Source: Hydractinia symbiolongicarpus (taxonomy: Eukaryota > Cnidaria > Hydrozoa > Anthoathecata > Hydractiniidae). Taken from it: a stretch of 64,000 bases of DNA. Within the stretch, counting starts at the first letter, position 1. Each line of letters opens with the position of its first letter. The position numbers were made by a program, and so were the translations under genes. Below are positions 36,346 to 48,300 of this stretch, one piece after another. Location of the stretch: positions 19,153,001-19,217,000 of the forward strand of contig NC_079875.1 in the NCBI RefSeq assembly GCF_029227915.1, written 5' to 3'. The notes under the pieces are model-generated. The model had not been told where the DNA came from. It did no database searches and saw only the letters and a list, made by a program, of their open reading frames with translations.

Positions 36346-39300
36346 ATGTCTGAAGATTTGCGCACTCCGTTGCTTTCTAACAACAACGCCGCCTGCGACA
36401 ATGATCCGCTATTGGATTGGCCGTTTGAACCAATTATCGACACAGGTATTGTCCTAGTGATTGAGTTTTGATATCTCTCAAGTACAAAAGTACAAAAATG
36501 CCAAATAAAAGAATGAATAATAAAAATCGATTTCATAAGTTAGCCATGATGGGTTATTTTTTTTTTAGGATTGAGTTTTCATGCATGCATATCTAAAATT
36601 CTTATTTTTTCCAACTAGACTAAAAACAGGGCCCGCTTAGCAATGGCGTGAATCATCTTACATTTGCCGCCAATAATTTAAAGCAAAATAAAGTTGAGTT
36701 AGGGAAGGGTGACCACAAGGTGCGTGGTTGAGTCCAGAGCGCGGACAGGTATACCAAGTGCATTTACCATAGGTACGGGTTTACCCATGCCATAAGAGAA
36801 AATTTCGATGTATAACTAATGCTTAGAGTCCAAACACAGAACCCACATTGATAGCGGTGTTTTCACAGACCCCACATTGATAACGATGTTTCCAACGCTA
36901 TCACAGGACCCACATTGATAACGGTGTTTCCGACATTATAGTGGTTCATCATATAAATATTTGGAATAATGATAGTCAAAAGATATTCGATACCTTTTTA
37001 TCATCCATGTTTATTCTTATGAAGCCAAAAATATTTTTCTTTTATTGGTCGTAACATACAAAAATAAAAATAAAAAATAAAAATATTTTTATCTCTTTAT
37101 TTATTATATTATTCTCTTTTTCCAGAAAATCTTATGCCGACATCTTTCGATGACTTAGTGAATGATGACTTAGTGAATGATTCTGTATTGATCAATTACA
37201 ACCCAACAATGGATAACAATGACGAAGATCTGACAGATAACAACTACGAACAAGAGCTACCTTTTGAGTATCCAGTTCCATCTGACCTGTCGATAGATGC
37301 CACTAACTTTTGCTTTGACATTAAATGTGTTCAATTTCCGAAAAAGATTTACAAAAAGCAGGTAGGTTCTGAAAAAATCAGGTTGACCAGCCATCTGAAA
37401 AACCTGGGAGACCTGAGCATATCAAAATTGCACTAGAAAGTCAGAGAATTTTTTTGCAAAAACTCACTGACCGACTGGCGGCCTTGTTGTAGAACGTTTG
37501 CCTCCAGTACGGAAGATCTTGAGTATGAACCCCGGTTGAGTCATGCCAGAGACTGTAAAAGTGCAAATCGATCCTTTCTGCTTAACGTTTATCATGAGAA
37601 TAGGATTGATATTTTAGACGGTTGTCTAGTTGAGCGGTTGTTGTGCTTACACGCCTTCTGTAATTCAAATGGGAGCTTTAAGGATCCTCCTTCGCAGGAC
37701 TCTGACTGATAACAGTTCTATTAGGAACTGAAGAGGCTATCCTGGGTAAATAATAGTAAAATAATAATAATAATAACTATGAACCATCAAAGTAAAAATT
37801 GAACATAGCCTTGAAATTTTTGTTCTAGTAATAAGAAGTTTTAAATACGCAAGTCACGGGAATTTATATTTAGTCATGGTAAATTCAGGTAAACTAAAAA
37901 TTAAAATGAACTTTCAATTGTAAAACAGAAACCTTGACATATGGGTCATGCATGACTTCACAGGAGCTGATTAACAGGTATTCATTCACCCGAGTTTTTT
38001 TTGACGGTATTCCATTCACCCGAGTTGTTTTTGACGGTATTCATTCACCCGGTATTTTGACGGTATGCATTCATCCGAGTTTTTTTTTTGACGGTATTCA
38101 TTCACCCTGTTTTTTCCAGAGAAGAATGACGATCGACAAGAAGCAGACATCACAACAAAGACTGAAAGAAGATGAAGCTCAGTTTAAAGTGATGCTCATG
38201 TTTAATCGACCCAACGCTCTCAGAGACATTAAAGATATCAAAGTAAAAGTGCTTCGTCAAAATCCGGTCCCAATTCAAATGAAGCTCTTCACTGGTGAAG
38301 CGTTGCTAAGTAACTGCAATTGGTACCAAGAGCAACCAAATTCCACAGGGGTGAATATATTTTTTTATGTTGTTACAAAAAAACCTTTCGGAAAAATAGT
38401 CTTTTAAATTTCTTTGGCTACCCTTTGTCAACCCATGAAAAATCCGAAAAAAATAGAAATATTGCACGTTTGGCTTTACTCAGTAAAATTCGGAAATTTA
38501 TGATCAGATGTAGAATACAATGGAGACAATTTCTGCACTTTCCAATGGGGATAAAGCTATTTTATTATCTAAGTATTTCTTTTTCTGGACCTGACAACAA
38601 AGTGGAGAAAAAGTGAAAATAACAAATAGTCAAAATAACAGTTACCCTGAACTATGAAATAGGAACTGGGAAGGAGGGATGAATATAAACAAGCTAAATC
38701 ACTCAACGAGGCTTTTTATGAACTCACCATTAACAAGTCTTCAGATATCAAAGACGACACTTTAACCTCAAACCCATCGTCTGCAGCGATCCATCCTAAT
38801 TATAAAAACGCTACAGGCATGAAATTAAACGAAGCTGAGAATCTTTTTATAATAGGGTCTGTGGATAAAAGACCGCTGAGATTTTCTCATAGGACCACAT
38901 TCTTTAAAATACTTAATATTAGCCGTACGTAAAATATTTATTTATAGGTCACTCTGAAAGGTAATTTAGACGTATACAAAGTTGGCGATGAGGAAGTGTA
39001 CAAACTAGCAAAGACTGGGATGAGCGAGCATAATATGTTCGTAGTTAAAATCGAAGTAATATTTCGAAACGGCGTGACAACAAGAAATACGACCGAGCCG
39101 TTCTTGGTTGTCGGGCGAAACGACAAGTTTGACTTGCCTGGTAAGTATATAATGCTAATAAAAGCTCGAGCACAGGCTTAAAGTTAAAGAAACTTGCAGC
39201 TTTATTTTATTTCAACATCTCACTATCGGCGCAAATAAATGAATTGACAAAAACTTTTGAAGGTGACGAACATTTTCGCGTCAGAAGTAGCAAATTCATA

Positions 39301-42300
39301 GTTTAATACAAATTTTTTATAAAGCCACCACTATATAAGCCACCACTATATAAGCAACCACTATATGAGCAACCACTATATAAGCAACCACTATATAAGC
39401 CACCACTACATAAGCCACCACTATATAAGCAACCACTATATGAGCATCCACTTTATAAGCAGCCACTTTATAAGCAACCACTATATAAGCAACCACTTTA
39501 TAAGCAGCCACTTTGTAAGCAACCACTATATAAGCAGCCACTTTATAAGCAACCACTATATAAGCAACCACTATATAAGCAGCCACTATATAAGCAACCA
39601 CTATATAAGCAACCACTATATAAGCAACCACTTTATAAGCAACCACTATATAAGCATCCACTTTTTAAGCAACCACTATATAAGCAACCACTTTTTAAGC
39701 AACCACTATATAAGCAACCACCATATAAGCAACCACTATATAAGCAACCACTTTATAAGCAACCACTTTATAAGCAACCACTATATAAGCAACCACTATA
39801 TAAGCAACCACTATATAAGCAACCACTATATAAGCAACCACTTTATAAGCAACCACTATATAAGTAACCACTTTATAAGCTGCCACTATATAAGCAACCA
39901 CTTTATAAGCAACCACTATGCTTACGCACTAATATCTACATAATTTTTAACTAACAACTTTAGTATAAACAATAAATGTTCGGGTTGCGGTTGCGAAACC
40001 GGATTTACATTGATTTGTTTAACTGCTTTCCTGTTTAGTAAGATAATCTTTTACACTCATGGAACAGTTGTTTCCTGATTTTAAACGGAATAACTACATT
40101 AAGGATAAATTTTGGAATAAAGTTTAATTTTCACGAGAACTAATTTTTGCGAAATTGCCAAGTCCTAATTTACATATATATTATGCTATATATTATGTGT
40201 AGTTCTACATCAGAAGAAAATAATTAGTTTAATTCATTTTTTAAAAAAGGGAAATGACAAAAGCTCACAAAATTATTATTTTAGCTTGCCACTTACATCA
40301 TATTCTTTTTCGAATATCACATGCGTTCACACAGCCAATTTCATTGGTCAGATTCATTTCAGGATGCATGTAAACTTGGAGGCAAACAGCATACATAGCT
40401 TAAAGCCGGTTTCATACAGCTGCATTTTGCGCACAGTCGGAAAAAGCGCCGCGACTTTTATCGCATGCACCGAAACCATTTTCATTCAGTTATTTTTTGC
40501 TTACATGCTTTTGCAAAACATGGCTGCCGTACACAGACGATATTTGTTGGTACAAAATATGAAATTAGTTTTAGCAATATTCTTATGGCATAGAAATAAA
40601 CGACGTCGTATAGTACGTAAACAAAACATGTGGATGAGACGATTGTTCTTAGAAAGAAGAACTAAAGGCCTATACAACGTTTTAGTAAAAGTTTTAATGC
40701 TATCAGATCATGAGTTCTTTTTTAAGTCATTCAGAATGAGTCCAACAAGGTTTGAAGAACTTCTTTCATTTGAGGCTCAGCACATCCAAAAGCCATCCAA
40801 ATTAAGAGATGTCACTAGTCCAAGTGAGAGGCTATGTATAACACTACGGTATTTGGTCACAGGGGATGCACAAATAACAATACACTCAATCATAGTGCCG
40901 TGTTTTTCCTGCGCGCGCAGAAATAGAGGTAACTTTTCCGCTTAGTTTGTTTACATTTTTACCTCCATTTCTGCGCGCGCATCAGGCATTACGTAATCAC
41001 TCAGATGCGCGCGCAAGTAAATATCGGGACTGTGATTCCATGTATTGCTAGTAGCTACAGAGTTAGTCCACCCACAGTAAGTCACATAGTAAAGGAAACT
41101 TGCGAAGTTATATAGTTGGAACTCAAAGAAAGGGATTTTTTAAAAGAACCAAACACTGAAGACAGCTGGCGAAAAATGGCCAATGAATTTGAAACAAATT
41201 GGAATTTTCCTCATTGTTTAGGAGCTATCGACGGCAAGCATGTGGTGATGCAGGCCCCTCCAAGAAGTGGTTCAGATTATTTTAACTATAAAAAACCACA
41301 CAGTATAGTATTAATGGCAGTACGTAATGCAAATTACGAGTTTACGTTGATTGACAGATGAGATGCTGGACGACAAAGTGATGGTGGTGTTTACAAAAAT
41401 AGCAAATTAGGCTTTGCGATTGATAATAATAAAATAAATATGCCACCACCTAGCCCAATCCAAAATGCGGGAACTTAATTGTACCCCTATGTATTTATTG
41501 CTGACGATGCATTCATGTTGAAACCTTTTATGTTAAAACCATTTGCTCGCTTGGAAGCATGCCAGAAAAGAAAAATATTTAACTACAGATTATCAAGAGC
41601 TAGATGTGTCATTGAAAATTGTTTCGGTATTGCAGCAGCAAGGTTTAAAGTTTTTCGCAGGCCAATAATTGCACAAATTGATACTGTTAACTCGATAACA
41701 AAAGCTGTTGTTGCTTTGCACAATTTTTTAATGATTAGTCAAAGAATGCACAGAGAAAGCAGTTATTGCCCGCCAGGATTTACAAATTGATACTGTTAAC
41801 TCGATAACAAAAGCTGTTGTTGCTTTGCACAATTTTTTAATGATTAGTCAAAGAATGCACAGAGAAAGCAGTTATTGCCCGCCAGGATTTACTGACCGCG
41901 AAGATGTGGACTTTATACAACATGGCGAATGGAGAACTGACACACTTGGTGACACTGGCCTAGTTGATATTGGAGTACAGGGTTCGAATAACTATAATAA
42001 AGCAGCCAAAGGAGTGCGAGACGATTTTAAGTATTATTTTAACTCTCCAAATGGTGCTGTTAGCTGGCAGTGGAATTATGTCAATAGAACAATAGATCCA
42101 TTTGATGTTTGAAATATTTATATGAAAAGTATATACAAAAATATGATAAAATAATAAAGTTTACTCTATACAGTCTCTCCAAATTCAAGTTTGAAAAGCA
42201 ACTGTTGTATTTTGACTTTTGCCAATTTATTCCTTCGAGAATCAAATTTTCTCAGTGTTGGAACAAAGCTCTTACAAAAGTGCATATCTTCATCAATCCT

Positions 42301-45300
42301 CTTCATCTGCAACTTTTCCACTGGATATAGTGTTCGTTTCTTCGCTAATATCTTTAAGAGTATTGAGGACGTGCATGTCCATTTAAGCAGCTGTCTGTTC
42401 CTTCAATTTTTTACTACTACTACTACCACTGCTAAAACTACTTTCCAAATTTGAGCGTTTTGCAGAACGTGTAGTTTGAGTATCATCACTTGCGGGGGAA
42501 TATGCTACCACGGAAAAGTCTGAAACCATTTTGTATGGAACGCCAAGGCGACCTAATTCGATGATTTCATTCGGTCATAAAACATTATTTGTTGCTAATT
42601 GTATTCGATTTTGTTATAATTCATTCGATTTTGTAAAAATTCATTCGATTATGCTCTAAGTTCATTCGATTATGTGCTAAGTTTATTCGTTTATGCGATG
42701 AATTCATTCGATTATGCGCTGCTTGCATGCGCTAAATTATTCGATGCGCTGAATTCATGCGCTAAATTATTCAATGCGCTGAATTCATGCGCTAAATTAT
42801 TCGATGCGTTGAATTCATGCGCTAAATTATTCAATGCGCTGAATTCATGCGCTAAATTATTCGATGCGCTGTTTGCATGCTCTAAATTATTAGATGCGCT
42901 GTTTGCATGCGCTAAATTATTCCATGCGCTGTTTGCATGCGCTAAATTATTCGATAGTTTTGACGCCTCAATCAAAATTCAAGGATTACAAAATTAATAT
43001 GGTTGACGAAAGAACACGAGCGTTATTAGAGAAATCTGGATTGAAACATCTTATTTTGAAGTTTAGTGAAGAAAATATAACCGCTGATTTCGAAATGCTT
43101 TAGAGAAAACTTTGGTAGTTTTCTCTAAAGCATCTTAGGTGTAACAGATAATGGAGTTATAATGAACTTGAGGGTTAAATTTTGCAGCTTTGGTGGAATT
43201 AAACCACAAAAGTTAAAGTGGGAAAATGGAGGAGCTCCAAAATTCCTAATACCTGAAGAAGTCCTACAAAACCTACTCGATAACGGCTGTCTTATTTCGG
43301 AGATCAGCAATATCTAATGCGTTTCAGAGAAAACAATTTATAGAAGAATAGAAGAGTATGGACTTAAAAAGCATAACTTTGCAGAAATGTCTAATGGAGA
43401 GTTTGATTCAATTCTGAGCACTGTGACACAAGAGTTTCCTAATTTCTTCCAACAAATAACACTTGCATTAATCAATTGCAATTACCAATGGAAAGTAATG
43501 CTATTTCCCTTCCAGACGAAAACACTCTGTTTTGTTTATATGACTTCGCCTTTTCTAGTTGATTTTTTAGACAAATTTAAAAGTCGTCGACAGTTTTATT
43601 ATTTATGCCTATTAGGAATTAACTCTTGAGATTAAATGCAAACATTTATGCTTTCTTTCGTTACCTTTTCACTGATTCAAAACTTATTTTGTAATTGGTA
43701 GTTGTTTACTTGTAAACTTCGTTTTGTTTACGGTGTCCCTTTCCAAAAGGACACTTAATTTTTGTTTTATTCAGAGAGAATATTTTTGATATTTTAGCTC
43801 TTATTGTTTTATTCATTTTTTTATATTATAGGAGAATAAATATTCCATAGTTTCTTCAGAAATTTTCAATGTACTTTGCAAGATTAGACTGACGCTTAAT
43901 CGTAACACTACGGTAAAGTGTTACCGCGAAATTGTTAATTTTCTAAGAAATTCAGAGGCTACCATTTTTTAATTTTAATTTTGATTGAGGCGCCAAAACT
44001 ATCGAATAATTTAGCGCATGAATTCAGTGCATGGAATAATTTAGCGCATACAAACAGCGCATCAAATAATTTAGCGCATGAATTCAGCGCATTGAATAAT
44101 TTAGCGCATGAATTCAGCGCATTGAATAATTTAGCGCATGAATTCAGCGCATCGAATAATTTATGACATGCAAACAGCGCACAATCGAATGAATTTATCG
44201 CATAATCGAATGAATTCATCGCATAATCGAATGAATTCATCGCATAATCGAATTTAGCGCATAATCGAATGAACATAGCACATAATCGAATGAATTTAGC
44301 GCATAATCGAATAAATTTATAACAAGATCGAATACAATAGCGACAAATAGTGTTTTATGACCGAATCAAATCATCGTATAAACAGCCTTGGCGTTCCATA
44401 ATTTCGGGACTAGAAAACATATCAACTGGCGGTGGTGAGCTCATAACATTACTACATGTTTCCTTGTTTATTAAATTTTCTCGAATAAACTGTAGTTGTG
44501 CCAAATATTTGCATTTTGACAAAGTGTGGTATGCTGCCCCATATTTCGTCATTTTTGAACGTTTCACAATGCACCTTTTCAGGTTTTCCCGAAGATTTTT
44601 CACTGACTTTTGAGGAATTCAACTAAAAAAGAAAATATATTAGCTGAGAAATAAGTAGGAAACACAGAAGAGTAGCTTGCTAGTTGTGTAAAAAAGGTTA
44701 CAATCCTTATATATAGCTAGACTTTTATAGACACAAAGTTTTGTGGCAAACCTTTAGAGCCAGGTAGCTAGCTATCTTACCTGGCTTATTAAATTTTTTG
44801 GATAACTGTCTTGGTCATGATGAGACCGCGCAGAGGTATTCCATAACGCTGTATAGCGTTCCATCTCGTTAATAAAAACTTTCACGTCATATTTAAAAAC
44901 AACAGCTTCATCATATTCCTGCCTGGCTGCTTCTAACAATTTCCGCCCTTCATTTACTAGGTTGTTGCTTCGTGCCTTCACAGATTCGTTAACGTTATTT
45001 TGCTCTACTTTAGTTGAATAAGTAATATTTTCATTCTCTAAATTTACTTTCTTTTGATAAAAGTTTATTACAGATCCGATGTTGTTGCTAGCCATCTTGA
45101 AAATAATCTAATTAAAAATTCTTTCGTAATTCATATACAATTCTGCGTTTTGATTGGCTGTTGAAGTTGAAGCACAAAATGTAGCGCGCAAAAAGTAGAG
45201 CCCATTCAACTTTATTAAAATCGCCCCAGTGCATGCAAAAGCGCGAGGTCGGTGGCATTATTCCGATAATGCGCATGCGTAGATCAAAATTCACGGCGCC

Positions 45301-48300
45301 TTTTACGACCGGGCGCAAAAGGCGGTTGTATGGAAACCGACCTTTAGTATTGAAAGACTAAGATCATGGTTACTTTTGTTTACGACGAAATGATTTCATA
45401 TTTAGGTATACTGAACCCGAATTATACTGCTGTCAAAAAAAGACGGTTGGAATCAAGCGGTAGGTTTTTAAATTCATTCATTCATTCATTCATTATTTGT
45501 TCATTCATTTATTCTTTTATTTATTCAGTTATTCATTCATTTTGACTTTTTTTAGTGTCAAGTAATCCATGTTCTGTGGAGTCTCGGGGAAGTATCAATG
45601 GTAGCCCGATAAATAGTTATTACGAGTCCGACTCGTCTGGAACAAATTCGTTTGTTCAGCGATTTGACGGTAGGGTATTCAATTTGCACATGTTCCATAT
45701 ATAACCGCGTTGCTTAACGAGTGACATTTAGACAAGTAACGTTGAGTGGAACGACGAAAAAGACAAAAAATTACTTCAATAATCAACTCAGCGGTCTTAG
45801 GTGTGGTCTATGTTATACTCAATTATTTTTTCATTTATTTATTTATTTTGTTCTTACAGAACGTTACGCGAAAGTACAGAAGAAAGTGTTTGATTATCTA
45901 AAGGCAAGAGTTGGCGAGTTTGATGAGCTTCGTGGTAGCTTGTTAACAACTAAAAACGGCGATATCGCGTATCACTTCATTGTCAACCCCAACGTTCATG
46001 CCGACTTCTCAACTGGTAATCTCGCAACTTACTATTTTGCGCTTTTATATTTCGTAACTAACCTCCGCAAGTGTCGCAAATGCGTTTTTAAGCTAACGAT
46101 GCAAAGGTTGGTACTGTAACCAATCGTTTCTTAACCACGTGGAGCTTTTGACACGCGATGACCAGGATTGTGCGTTAGATAAATTAATAATACAATATTA
46201 AACCTCTCACAAGTAAAGATTCAACTAAAGTATTTAAGGGTAAAAAGAACCACACTGCAGGATAAGCTTTAGGATAAGCTTATTTCTCACTTTTTATTGC
46301 GTTAATATAGTTATTACTGTTTTTCGATTTTGCGAATACGTTCGAAAAAAAAAGCAACTTAAAAAGAATTGTCTTTATTGCCACATTTATATTCACATTT
46401 CCTATAATAACGTCGTATGGTAAACAATAAGTTTTGTGGCTTAGAGACATGTTTTAGAGAAAAGAAAAATTTGAAAACAGAGTCGATAACGACGCCGCCA
46501 ATGATGGTGATGACAAAGAAATGATCATTGTTATTTTTGTTTAGGCGAAGTGATTGGTTTCTTTAGTGACAAGCTTGGTAAGACAGTCATCGAGAAACTA
46601 ACTGGTGAAAATGCTTCCAGAGCTTACATGAAAGGTGTTGTAACAAATTCTCAATATATCGAGGCTAACAAACCGGCAGACGAAAACGGTTAGTAACCTT
46701 ACAGAGATTTCTTTAAACTATAGTGTGAATGGGAGAGAATATTCTTTTTTATCAATTATATATTTTGTTTTATTTTATTTTCTATGCATATTTTTTTACT
46801 ATAGTTGATATTTTATTAACCTGAGAAAATGTAGTAAATTATTGTAACGACTATTGAAATATTTATTTTAGTAAAAACAGCCACAGTATGCATGTTAGGA
46901 CTGGTCGATGTCAACGCAATGGGTTCTATAGAACCTGGTGAATCGCTATACGCCTCACAACGGTGTCCCGGAATTGCTGTCTCTGAATACCACTCGACCC
47001 ATTCCTTCTCTGATAAAGACGCTTATATTGGCCAAGCGTTGGAAAGAAAAAAATGCACACGAGAATCAGAGGTAAGTCGGTTACCGTTGTTCGTGCTGCT
47101 CTTGTTGAAGCAGACAAAGAATTGATGCTGTTGACTGTGTCGTTTTTTGTTTTGTTAGATACACCTTGCATGTTTAAGTTTTTATCTGGTAATGTTTCCG
47201 TGTTGAAATGTACGAAGTGATTTCGTTTTGAAATGTAACCACTGAAGTGATTTCGTGTTGGAATGTAACCGCCGAAGTGATTAGTTTTCATATGTAATCA
47301 GTGAATTAATTTTGTTTTAGAGACATTCGATAAAAGCGTTGGTCTCGCTAGTGGGTGGAGCTATGAATAAAGTGATGCGCAAAGAATTATCTGAAATAGA
47401 AGAGAGTATGCATGTTAATTTGAAAGTGGGCGGAAGACGATCACGTCGATGTATGGTTATGTTGTTTGTTTGTTCTTTTGTTTGTTTGTTTGTTTTGTTT
47501 GTTTGTTTTTCCTTAATTACTTTTTTCCTTTTCTTAAATGTTTTATAATGACACACCCTCTCGCAATTTTAGGTATTTGTATTGCATCCGTCCTTGTGGT
47601 TATCCTACTGGCTTTATTTCTGGTTTTGTTTTGGCAACTTTACCTGCCAGGTTCGGAGTACAAACGATACAAGTGTCGTAAAGGTTCCATAGCTGGAAGT
47701 GTAAATCATGCTAAATACTGGACGTGGGCTGAAGTAAGACATCTTTTTGAAACAATTTTTTGGATTGTATTTCTTCTTTTAAGCGCTCCCTTTCTTTAAG
47801 CACCCTCTGTAATAACGCCCACTACTAACTGTAAAAATATTTGTAACCCCGAGATCGCCCAGGGAGTTATTAGAGATACAATATTTACCAAATTTGGAAA
47901 TAAGTACCCGGGCGGTTATTGGAAAATAAACAAATTTTCTTTGTGTTATTAAATATAGGCAAATATAAATTAACTATTTTCTGGTATATTTATCTGGTAT
48001 ATTCTTACATAAAACTCACAACGTTGTTTTTACACCTTTCACAAGTTTTAGTGAGTTTTTTAAATAATTTTATAACCGCCTCTCCTTTAACAGCCCCCTC
48101 TGATAACCGCTCCTAATTCTCGAAAAAATTTAATAAACGTCCGTGCGGTTAATGGGAAAAAAATCTTAGTACTTGGTTTCATCATCCTCCTCCCCAGGGT
48201 TTTCGTCTTTTTTAAATCAGAGAAGACGGCGAAAAATACCCTGGTATCGTTAACTGGATATTGAAATATTATTGGCTTTCACATTTTTGCATAATTATTA

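Larger units (their letters stand above)
40505..42112 (+). pseudogene. PIF/Harbinger DDE transposase
   Basis: The N-terminal part has FRMSPTRFEELL and SERLCITLRYLVTGD. After a 160-bp insertion (about 40883-41042) the catalytic domain follows. It has HCLGAIDGKH (first Asp), then FTLIDR followed by a TGA stop at 41359, then VFIADDAF (second Asp) and ARCVIENCFG (Glu). The C-terminus is VDIGVQGSNN and the end is at 42112. A 109-bp tandem duplication at 41673-41890 shifts the frame, and further stops lie at 41114 and 41476. ATG 40505 is the first in-frame one inside the element, but the real start is uncertain. It cut and pasted the element in partnership with the MADF protein. Dead copy. Confidence 0.9.
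42536..44398. mobile_element. TA-flanked transposon with repeat-filled inverted ends
   Basis: The ends are TGGAACGCCAAGGC and its inverted copy, with TA on both sides (42534-42535 and 44399-44400). The inverted arms, about 400 bases each, contain TCGGTCATAAAACA and ATTGTATTCGAT blocks, then arrays of ATTCGATTATGCG(C) words and a 30-bp unit. A short degraded ORF region lies between. It is inserted in the MADF-BESS gene. About 1.86 kb. Confidence 0.85.
42190..45095 (-). pseudogene. MADF-BESS DNA-binding protein of the Harbinger element
   Basis: Exon 1 (45095 to about 44782) encodes a coil-like N-terminus and the start of a MADF domain (FINEMERYTALWNTSAR). A GTAAGA donor and a TTTTTTAG acceptor define a short intron (about 44614-44781). 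The second part has SVKNLRENLKRCIVKRSK and YLAQLQFIRENL, the end of MADF. A 1.86-kb insertion (42536-44398) interrupts it. The C-terminal part beyond shows a Ser-rich linker and the BESS motif (FCKSFVPTLRKF, then VKIQQLLFKLEF; about 42290-42190). It is the second Harbinger protein, which helps target DNA and import the transposase. Broken by the insertion and by a stop. Confidence 0.8.
40403..45343. mobile_element. PIF/Harbinger transposon in intron 4, carrying nested insertions
   Basis: The left end AAGCCGGTTTCATACA and the complement of the right end AGGTCGGTTTCCATACA are imperfect inverted repeats extending over about 70 bases (matching TTGCGC, GTCG and GCGCCG blocks). TTA flanks both sides (40400-40402 and 45344-45346), the usual 3-bp Harbinger target. 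Inside are a transposase on + and a MADF-BESS protein on -, the two-gene set expected for this superfamily. It is about 4.9 kb, of which about 2 kb are younger insertions. Confidence 0.85.

Noticed and set aside
36690-36790. tRNA-like segment with a GGTTGAGTCC box
   Set aside because: No fitting A box or clover-leaf could be made by eye; too weak to call a SINE or tRNA.
39324-39920. Regular array considered as a CRISPR
   Set aside because: Units are contiguous 15-mers without unique spacers, and the surroundings are eukaryotic.
39365-39943. 192-residue open frame of SNHYIS repeats, and VVAYI frames on the other strand
   Set aside because: By-product of a 15-bp satellite; open because the unit is divisible by three.
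42674-42997. ORF of CAKLFDALNS repeats (and mirrored ones at 43959-44276)
   Set aside because: Comes from the 30-bp subterminal array of the nested transposon; no start context or conservation.
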